Below are positions 55,601 to 61,591 of a stretch of 64,000 bases of DNA, one piece after another (positions within the stretch are counted from its first letter, which is position 1; each line of letters opens with the position of its first letter). The stretch lies in the NCBI RefSeq assembly GCF_001705515.1, contig NZ_MDJS01000001.1, positions 1,860,001 to 1,924,000 of the forward strand. The letters run 5' to 3'. The position numbers were made by a program, and so were the translations under genes. Source of the DNA: Mucilaginibacter sp. PPCGB 2223. Its GTDB lineage: Bacteria; Bacteroidota; Bacteroidia; Sphingobacteriales; Sphingobacteriaceae. The notes beneath the pieces were generated by a model. It was not told where the DNA came from and did no database searches. It saw nothing but the letters and a program-made list of their open reading frames with translations.

Positions 55601-55929
55601 CGCAGAAAGGCCAGGATCTGCCACTGGTATTGCAGGCTCACCGGGAACGACGAGATCGAACTATCCCCCGCATCATCCGGATTAAGCACCAAACGCAAGC
55701 CGAAAGGCAGATCGATACCGATATTTTTTCCTACAATATCCAGGCTGTAAAAAGCCGCGTCGCCGCGCGCGCTTCTGGAATATTGCAGGTTTTTATAATG
55801 GATACTATCCAGCAACAGATCCAAACCGGTTTCGGCGAAATGCAAAAACTCAGGCAGGTCATCCACCGTTATCACTTCTGATAAGCGCGGGTAGTATCTG
55901 CTGGTAACCGGGTTGGATGATGTTGGCAT
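49651..55929 (-). CDS. Giant protein (2092 residues), beta-rich with LamG-like domain
   Basis: The largest gene of the window. No signal peptide. Residues 1-1000 are beta-rich and repetitive, with many GIDxxGG and LxIDGLEIDITIP-type strands, and a long solenoid-like arrangement ending FFFRVSVTIEVGWHKNNND. Overall style resembles very large uncharacterised bacterial proteins (DUF6603-like, low confidence). A concanavalin/LamG-like domain is at about 1420-1640 (VVAQWRLDTLIDGIHGLKGF, SFSFEVTAEFSPFSAGISTL, YKRILISVNRETGKVDVYID). The remaining ~450 residues have PVLCHDPQVKLFFTQPYL and LADQ-type blocks. Composition is GC-richer at the 53.4-55.9 kb end. Role unknown; structural protein or toxin carrier. 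Confidence 0.65.
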   Translation of the reverse strand: MPTSSNPVTSRYYPRLSEVITVDDLPEFLHFAETGLDLLLDSIHYKNLQYSRSARGDAAFYSLDIVGKNIGIDLPFGLRLVLNPDDAGDSSISSFPVSLQYQWQILAFLRSFNLPGFSYAPDGFYALGLQVFRISDSQVIANTLNFFVTPGNDTTTVYQQMLDDINLAYPGANLTLPAGQTPTVSLLADLITENAHIPHSVSELMFGLYISDTDLSVTKTKLQRFFNIAVPDGIEDYISKLLVPQIKASLSLSAGIEFPTTMLQPVTADGTVIPNTKTVFKFIEATFYVDTRAGIGTQLELGGSLIPQYSQIANTGLIISFTNAKLDLSRTTNIPEADAAGYPVDFMGLYVQQASITFGKFGSDDTANTSTTIYARNFLIGTGGVSGTIGIDASGGSIYRKFGSFGVELDTFAMTFRQNVITGCAISGLLMLPDNFTNNGNPPVIGIDVNIKDSGDFSITAKALTVLPVFTLPNVFTLSIRSLTLGEQNGRFFVAVAGTLDFIVNLPVLGQILPKGILINKLVIWENGDIEFEGGGLVVPKAFKLSVGPVKLEVSHLALGSVQRNGRNYYYFGFDGMVNTGAAGLEATGNGIKYYFTHDHGTFDQFLSIDGLEIDITIPGDASKEDAIFILQGYLSMKNPDPGIATSTAGTEYAGKVSFSLPKLDISGSAAMQLTPSIPSFLVDIGIELSTAIPLGGTGLGIYGFRGLIGQHYIPSWSATHPPSHNWWEYYKTPSTITHKQGIEIDKFANQQGYSIGAGVSIATEFDSGFIFSSKLFLLLGVPGAFVLQGQAGIIRKRLGLMDDADPPFSAAVLISPQSFETHLALHYNLPDSGSLKGWLIGLDATFDVGFSYTDSSAWYINLGRDTPDNARVSARLLTLFDGYAYLMLSSQGIKAGAGIQFSYRKTVGPVGVYIEGHIDLGGHISFKPVQIGGYINAGGSAGALIFGKQIGLSAQLVLAVEVPSPFHISGSVEISVRLFFFRVSVTIEVGWHKNNNDATAAPLPVLALPDGKDYVPVTAVNILTNEVFPVNYVMYENMTVIPPPTTQGIYWKHNFLSATDVTNVTIPLDSFIDIELLKPVIPGSFLGGAENQLPDGYSEMIPPQKGISNQNKHQYEVASLDIYAWSPALNSWQPYNVYEAVTAIVSSNAGPDAIDLSQLKPGYWQFTDKNKYNKIRLLSQNMFSYANGSDKNLLAMAARNFKNKDIFCYETVQKEIVVNWKLVAGGTVYPPDTPNNVQLLTFTFNGVNGRVSQDPSFNNLSLRIDGNQGQLDIRFPSPIAVAKLNIGDNQNHIVVDFIKIVPIPMLFGRVFEFDEVVSSVTLVPGQQQTQVAYNNVNVPIDHVRLTFIPVALPDYEGNIVFGGHYQLPANLVVPGLNPNVEQAKGLMFATWYNQSFTGVQVLALDYQGATGVVAQWRLDTLIDGIHGLKGFAVGRPAKVPGFYAPDAQQVQQQHQVYYFVSVNDAVIVPYDPLLKVENSSFSFEVTAEFSPFSAGISTLLYKVKQDPLSGNKRGYSLHLVQTTAANPATFYNTGATVPAFSILLTCYSGKTSSAITATESYTVDCNTSKVSRAQYKRILISVNRETGKVDVYIDKVLKISADIPAELAPYAVPDTYTYLDQLSYVTGVLQRRVADNGPTPAGLLNEVQILSDTINKTVQPVWRPNTIFAIKITTQDRVNDSQNVPSANIKTHIFGFKTAGPLGHFHQQSAVYKALADADKSNAFKLSTLQSYIDYQRSYPDAQGRYNLSKPVLCHDPQVKLFFTQPYLNAMFSNWDSYLGMEAVSSSLQLQLIDTGGNILTPQLVWEPPHTTLIDDSNYTSLPADQQLLYLFNRAASQGGCDPMSSPLLKTLRRATYHFDDLQPNRLYTALFTGVYGANNDAVEVYKFSFISSRYATFTAQAGSYVLDATAGSEKYAVYKANVAFTQDYIDNTLKLLIDNDPTDDPAQTIQYSTPFDRMVFGGLKQGTLEPFNYTVIRPVINADPADAANRKILGVIVYNPEPFNDPKLPSDALAGTVAATLTLPDTTIIGPDQFITIYSRDNSAVFITNTAMNIPSGSMQLSFIYKIFDGTNYVLQEQYDGPGISITAEM

Positions 55930-56051
55930 GGGTAGTAATGTTAATTGCTTTTCTTAATACAATTCGATTCTAAAACACAATGAAATCATATAATGATATA
56001 TTAAAATTAGATGACTTCTATTATTACTTATCCTTAAGAATACCTTGTTTT

Positions 56052-56546
56052 TCATATCTCCGGCATTTTAGTAGGATTGGGAAAGCCTGTATAACGAACT
56101 GAGTAGTCATCATAAGCCCATGTACCATTCAGCACCTGGATAATGATGTCAATGGTTGCAATCAAACTTTGTGTTTTAATCGGGAAACTCCATGGAATTT
56201 TAAAGTAATCGTCTGTTTTTCTGCTTTCAAAAGCTTCAAGTGTCGCAATGCTTAATTCCGGTCCCTTTGAAGCAATTAACGTTTTTGTTTGATTTAAGAC
56301 ATCTATCATCGCAGTTTTGTCTTCAACGCTGGTTATACCATTGTCAAATAATATATTTGACATACCAACGTTTGCACCTTGCCTATTAAAATCACAGTAT
56401 CCATAAATTTTCTGTAGACCTGCTGAAAAAGTATTAACTCCAATGCTTTCAAAAGTTTCACAGATATATTCGCTCAAAACTTCGATGAAAGCTTGATGAA
56501 TCCAAAATCCAAGGGAATTAAATTTTATTTTTGAAAAATCAGCCAT
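56052..56546 (-). CDS. Small protein directly after the toxin-like gene, possible immunity partner
   Basis: A 164-residue protein with AT-rich coding DNA. Helical, with FNSLGFWIHQAFIEVLSEYI and ALIATIDIIIQVLNG-like helices (read as SLIATIDIIIQVLNGTWAYD). It starts 4 nt after the 954-residue toxin-like gene ends. In polymorphic toxin loci a short gene in this place usually encodes the immunity protein; here this is inferred from position only. No family recognised. It shares the low GC of its neighbour, which suggests both were acquired together. Confidence 0.5.
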   Translation of the reverse strand: MADFSKIKFNSLGFWIHQAFIEVLSEYICETFESIGVNTFSAGLQKIYGYCDFNRQGANVGMSNILFDNGITSVEDKTAMIDVLNQTKTLIASKGPELSIATLEAFESRKTDDYFKIPWSFPIKTQSLIATIDIIIQVLNGTWAYDDYSVRYTGFPNPTKMPEI

Positions 56547-56550
56547 TTTT

Positions 56551-59415
56551 TTAGTTAATAATTATAAGGTGATTGGGATTTACAAATTCTCTATACTTGT
56601 ATGTGGGATCATTGATTTTATTCATTATAGTAGTCCTCAGTTGAGGATCATAATTGTCGAAATTTTTGAGGTCGATAACCACTATATCCAATTTGGGTTT
56701 ACCGTCCTTTGCTACTTTTATTTTTAAAAAATGATCGTCTATTGATTCTAAAAATTGTTCTATAAATTGAGTAGGGTTTTTTTTCCAGTTTTTTTCAAAA
56801 GCAACAATAGGAGATCCTAGCGGATCAACACTTTTGTTAATATAATCGCCTGCTGTGGCTACCGCATCACCTGCGTCCAATGCACTGCTAGGCCTTAACT
56901 TCATTTTATATATAATATCTAGTTCTACCATAGATTCCATTTCACTATTTCGCTTTTTCTTTGGTTCGCCGGTCTTACTGCTAATATCAACATCTATCCA
57001 TTTACCCGTATCCAAACGCCGCTGAACCTCTTCATCAACATAGTTTTTATACCAATTATTAAAAGAGGTTAATTTGTCTGCGTTTACTACATCCCTTTCA
57101 GCATTCGATAAACCTTGCCAGTATTGTATATATTCGGGACTGTTTTTTAGTCTGAGCAACAAGTCATCAGGAATATCTCCAAAATCGTTCAAAAATCTGG
57201 CTAAATCAGCGTTATTTAGATTTAATAAAGCTTTTCGCAATTCTGTACTATCAGAAAACCTCATTATGGCAGTTGCTACTGCATCGCCCGCCAAAACCCT
57301 AACATTATTAATAACATCTTCGGTTACTCCTTTATTAGTTAATATTGTTCTTAAATCAGCAACCAAACTGTCATATGCTGCGGTTACTTGTTTTGCTGCA
57401 AAGGTTACCTTTCCTTTAATTATAGGATGAGTGCAAACAGAGCCAAATAGTATTAATCCAAAAAAGCCATCCAAATATGAAGTAAACTGCTCCAGGCCCG
57501 GAGATACTGTGGTTTGGTTTATGTAATGCGATATGGCCCAGCCATTTCCAGCTGTGAATTGTACAGTTTCATTGATTCCCCTTATTGCGTCCCACGATAA
57601 TACAGCTTGTGATGCAGGTAGTGATGATAATTGTTCAAATTGAGAAACTTGTTTCAAATAACCCAAATCAGTCACTTCACCAATGCCCGTAAAATTTAAG
57701 CCTATGTTGACAACTAACTCAATAAATGCATCTGCATCCTTAACCTCTTTATAATCATTGGCATAATACAAATAAAATAATGGAATACAATTTGCATTGG
57801 GCATTTTAAGTGTCAAGTCTGCCTGAAAACCAATTAAAGATACTGGCTGATAAAAGTCATATGTACCATATAATTCACTGTCTTCCGGTTCAAGGCTGCC
57901 ATGTTCGATGTTAAATTTTTCGGTTACAACATGGTAAGCGATAATCTTTTTCCCATCCAGTTTTAAATTAAAAGTAGAGGTGTAAGACACCAAGTCATCG
58001 GTAGGTGTAGTACTGAATACAAAAAGGACTGTCGCATTATTAGGATCATAATGTTGTATCCCTGTTGCTGTCATATAATAAGATTCAGGATATATACCTG
58101 CATCGTTAGGTGGCGACGTATATTTAGGAGATGGATAGCGAGGGTTGTATATTGATTTATTCCATATTTGATATAAAAACTCTATGAATTTTTTTCGGTC
58201 ATCAGGTTTACCCAGAATGCCTCCTACAATCCTTCCCGCTTTGTTATCTCCAATAATATTTCCTACTTCGTTTTCACCTAAAAAATTGTAAATTACTTCA
58301 AAGACTGTTTCGTCTTTAGCAACTCCAAATGCCCCTATTTTGCTTAATTGTGCTAAGAAGTCATCCCCCTGTACATCAGTTAAGGTAACAGATTCAACTA
58401 CTTTTAGAATCAGTTTTGGAGCGTTATTCAAAAGCCATTTTGCATCAGCAGACGGGGATAATGATTGATTTACAGGCAAATAAGGCAAGGTTAATGTTGT
58501 AAGAACAGTGGAGGCAACATCAATTAATTGTAACTTTTTACTTGTTAAAATGGCTTGGGTAATAATGAACAATTTATCATAAACAGAAAATACAGATATC
58601 CCACTGGCTGACAAACAATTAACTAACCAAAACAATTTTATTTGTTCATTGGCCGTTGCGATAACTGTTTGATTTGCATAAGCCGCATTATAAAAATTTG
58701 TCAAATTGGAAAAATAATCGACAATATCCTGTAAAGAGGGTTTGACAAATATTGTTCCAGTTTGCCACTCTGAATTCTGATTAGCTATGTAGATTGATAG
58801 ATTGGTAGATGAAGAAAATAATGGGAAAATATCCCTATTGATACGATGTATCAATAGTGCAATAAGGCTTATATAATAAGCGCCATTGTTCTTATCATCT
58901 GTAAAATCACTACTATTAATCAATGATATATTCTTACTGTAAAATGCGCTAGATATCTGCGAGACAGTTATTGATTCTGTTGTTAGTGTATACCCCGGTT
59001 GGATTATTATATTAAAATGTGCATCATCTAAGACTTTTGCTTTAGGGTCAAAATTCCATGAATATTTATTTACCGTACAAAAATCATTATAAGGTGTTTC
59101 AACCTTCAAGAAACGAACAATCACAGTATCATTTAGTACAGCATCCGGTATTTTGTTTAAAGCGAGTTTAGCTCCCGCAATATTTACTCCATCAGTGGTT
59201 AAGTACTTTAGAAATTGTGATTCGTCATAATAGCCTGCTGTTAATTCTGCCCAGTTTTTGTCAGCGTAATTGAATCTGTCTTTAGATACATGGACATATT
59301 TTACTGTGCCAAATTTGAACGTGGCAATAAATCCCGTTTTATTATTAAATGTAACTTGAGAAAGACTTGTCATCTGCCTTACCTTTCCGTCCATAAATAC
59401 TGCCGCTTCTGCCAT
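56551..59415 (-). CDS. Polymorphic-toxin-like protein with variable C-terminus
   Basis: A 954-residue protein in visibly AT-rich DNA. The N-terminal ~100 residues (AAVFMDGKVRQMTSLSQVTF, then KYVHVSKDRFNYADKNWAEL) may be a delivery or adaptor domain. Residues 733-824 contain FLNDFGDIPDDLLLRLKNSP and EYIQYWQGLS, a type of linker that precedes toxin domains in RHS/CDI-like polymorphic toxins. The last 130 residues (EMESMVELDIIYKMKLRPSS, VVIDLKNFDNYDP) have E831-x-D833 and D915-x-K917, compatible with a PD-(D/E)XK nuclease fold but not diagnostic. No signal peptide. A 164-residue gene follows after 4 nt. Toxin identity is inference. Confidence 0.55.
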   Translation of the reverse strand: MAEAAVFMDGKVRQMTSLSQVTFNNKTGFIATFKFGTVKYVHVSKDRFNYADKNWAELTAGYYDESQFLKYLTTDGVNIAGAKLALNKIPDAVLNDTVIVRFLKVETPYNDFCTVNKYSWNFDPKAKVLDDAHFNIIIQPGYTLTTESITVSQISSAFYSKNISLINSSDFTDDKNNGAYYISLIALLIHRINRDIFPLFSSSTNLSIYIANQNSEWQTGTIFVKPSLQDIVDYFSNLTNFYNAAYANQTVIATANEQIKLFWLVNCLSASGISVFSVYDKLFIITQAILTSKKLQLIDVASTVLTTLTLPYLPVNQSLSPSADAKWLLNNAPKLILKVVESVTLTDVQGDDFLAQLSKIGAFGVAKDETVFEVIYNFLGENEVGNIIGDNKAGRIVGGILGKPDDRKKFIEFLYQIWNKSIYNPRYPSPKYTSPPNDAGIYPESYYMTATGIQHYDPNNATVLFVFSTTPTDDLVSYTSTFNLKLDGKKIIAYHVVTEKFNIEHGSLEPEDSELYGTYDFYQPVSLIGFQADLTLKMPNANCIPLFYLYYANDYKEVKDADAFIELVVNIGLNFTGIGEVTDLGYLKQVSQFEQLSSLPASQAVLSWDAIRGINETVQFTAGNGWAISHYINQTTVSPGLEQFTSYLDGFFGLILFGSVCTHPIIKGKVTFAAKQVTAAYDSLVADLRTILTNKGVTEDVINNVRVLAGDAVATAIMRFSDSTELRKALLNLNNADLARFLNDFGDIPDDLLLRLKNSPEYIQYWQGLSNAERDVVNADKLTSFNNWYKNYVDEEVQRRLDTGKWIDVDISSKTGEPKKKRNSEMESMVELDIIYKMKLRPSSALDAGDAVATAGDYINKSVDPLGSPIVAFEKNWKKNPTQFIEQFLESIDDHFLKIKVAKDGKPKLDIVVIDLKNFDNYDPQLRTTIMNKINDPTYKYREFVNPNHLIIIN

Positions 59416-59416
59416 T

Positions 59417-61576
59417 TTATAACGAAATTTCGAGATCTAAGTACAATGATTGGATTTGTTCACTCTTTATGTAATCAGAATATGCTTTAGAGAAATAGCT
59501 TTTTAGATCGATTGAATAAACTATAACATCTTCATCAGGATAAGCTAAGCTCAATTCTCCATTTGTACCTTCTCCCACTATAGTTAGTTGAAATTTCTGG
59601 TACACTGTCCCGTCTTCTGAAATAAGCTGATTGGCACCAGGAAAAAGATCCACTAAAAACAATCGCGGGTTTTTAAAGTTATCAACGCCCAATACCGCCT
59701 GCAAAAAAGTGTTTTCTGTTTTGGAAATACCTAAAACTATTTTGTTAGGTAGAGTATTGTCGGTAGTTTTTATTACTACCCCATTTATTGAGAGCGAATT
59801 ATCAGCTACGTCATTAAATGGTTGTAAATCATAATAAAATGGTGCAGGCAAGCTATAGGATCGGTTACCAGCTGCTGTCGGTGATGACTGTGTATCCTGA
59901 CTAACTGTCCCTAACGTTGCTACTACATCATTTAAAATATCAATCGTTTCGCTTATGTAGGTTACCCTATCCAAAGTCGGCGTAGTTGGGTCTCCAGTAT
60001 CTATCTGATCATTAATAATAGTAGTCTGTACGGCCGAGATGCCATATTGTGTATTGTTATAATAATGGTTGATCAGTTTTACCCGTTGCGAAACAAGGGT
60101 AGTATAAGGTGTGTCACCGGCTTTGAGCAGCGGTGTTGCATTCAACAAATCAAACACATCATCAAAAAAATCCGGTTCGGCTAAAACATCTGTAGTTACG
60201 CCATTTACATCGGTTACTTGCCCCGCTACGTAATCGTAAGTCTGCCCCTGGTAAATCAAAATATTAAACGTCGCCACATTCAGTTTTGCTCCATCAGGGC
60301 CGGTGGCAGGATTAGATAGGGTGATGACTTTAGTAAGAGTGCTTGGATTGCCATTGGTGTCGGGTGGCAATTGCAGGTCGTCGGCATCGCAAAAGTTATT
60401 GGCCTGGGCGTTATCGATCTGTGCGACCTGGCCGTACAGCATGGTGTTGACGTTATTATCGGTCACCAACCGTAAAAACAGCTGGTTGCGGTCGTCGGTA
60501 CGGTTTTGAGCGGCATGGTCAATAATCACCGGCCAGCCGTTGGTATCGTAAGTGCGCTCGGCAAGGCTGTCGGCGGTAGCGCCCATCAGTAAACTGTTGG
60601 TGTCGGTAGCGCTGATGTTATAGTTTCCGTAAAAGTTATACGAGCGGGTACGGTCGCTCTGGATATACAGGTACAGGTTGTTTTTGGTGTAAAAGTTGCT
60701 AAGCACATCGGTATAAATGCTGCCGCCGGTTTTGTTTACTTTGGTGCCGCTGCTATCGGTAACGACTACCCCATTGTTATCGGTATGAAAACCGTAGTAA
60801 GCGGCAATATCCAAAAACTGGAAGATATGTTCGCGGGTGATCTTTTTCACCTGCGCATCGCTGGTGCCGCTCAGATCGATACTGGCTGAGGCCGCCCGGG
60901 CGTAGGCCAAGTCAAAGATAAATCCGGTATTAGGTGTGGGCAACCTATAATCACCGTAATTTAAAACGATATCAAAACCGCATTCACCGGCGACAAAGGT
61001 GCCGATTGAATCGCCCAGGTTAACCTTGGGTAATTCATAAGCCGTGCCGGGATCTTCCGTGCCGGCCGTATAGGTGGATTGCTTAAAGAAAAAGTCATCC
61101 AGCAAAAGACTATCGGCCTGGTTTGCCGGGTCGTAGCCGATAAAAGAGGCTAGAAAATCGGGAACCGTTCCGGTACCGTAAAACGAAGCAAAAGAAGCGT
61201 TTACGCTATTGATCAGATCTGAAGTGGAAGATGAGGCGGCTATCACTTTACCTGCGGCAAAAAAATCGTTGATACCCAGCCCGCGGTAGATAAAATATTT
61301 GATATTGAAACCGACGATAGGCTGCGTAAACGGGCGCAGGATCACGTTCACTTTATCGGTGCTGCCCATTTGCGGCTGAATAAACACCACACCGGAACAA
61401 GCGGCAAATACATCCGTGCCTGAACCGCTGATCGTAAAATTGGAAGTAAGCTTATACACATCGGCAGATACCGGGCCAAAAGCCTGTGCCTGCGTTTGGG
61501 TAATCGACCCCGCATCGGTGATAAAATGCGATTTCGGGGCAAATTTCGAGATATAGGTCGTGGAGGTATCCGGCAT
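59417..61576 (-). CDS. 719-residue protein coupled to the toxin-like gene, mixed composition
   Basis: It ends 2 nt before the toxin-like gene starts, so the two are surely cotranscribed. Beta- and Asn-rich, with YFIYRGLGINDFFAAGKVIA, FLDIAAYYGFHTDNNGVVVT and NLYLYIQSDRTRSYNFYGNY. No signal peptide and no named family. The first ~440 residues are encoded by GC-richer DNA like the upstream gene, the last ~280 by AT-rich DNA like the toxin gene, with the change near 60.0-60.3 kb. It may be an adaptor between a conserved particle and a swapped effector module. Function unknown. Confidence 0.6.
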   Translation of the reverse strand: MPDTSTTYISKFAPKSHFITDAGSITQTQAQAFGPVSADVYKLTSNFTISGSGTDVFAACSGVVFIQPQMGSTDKVNVILRPFTQPIVGFNIKYFIYRGLGINDFFAAGKVIAASSSTSDLINSVNASFASFYGTGTVPDFLASFIGYDPANQADSLLLDDFFFKQSTYTAGTEDPGTAYELPKVNLGDSIGTFVAGECGFDIVLNYGDYRLPTPNTGFIFDLAYARAASASIDLSGTSDAQVKKITREHIFQFLDIAAYYGFHTDNNGVVVTDSSGTKVNKTGGSIYTDVLSNFYTKNNLYLYIQSDRTRSYNFYGNYNISATDTNSLLMGATADSLAERTYDTNGWPVIIDHAAQNRTDDRNQLFLRLVTDNNVNTMLYGQVAQIDNAQANNFCDADDLQLPPDTNGNPSTLTKVITLSNPATGPDGAKLNVATFNILIYQGQTYDYVAGQVTDVNGVTTDVLAEPDFFDDVFDLLNATPLLKAGDTPYTTLVSQRVKLINHYYNNTQYGISAVQTTIINDQIDTGDPTTPTLDRVTYISETIDILNDVVATLGTVSQDTQSSPTAAGNRSYSLPAPFYYDLQPFNDVADNSLSINGVVIKTTDNTLPNKIVLGISKTENTFLQAVLGVDNFKNPRLFLVDLFPGANQLISEDGTVYQKFQLTIVGEGTNGELSLAYPDEDVIVYSIDLKSYFSKAYSDYIKSEQIQSLYLDLEISL

Positions 61577-61591
61577 AGCTTGTCGTTGCTG

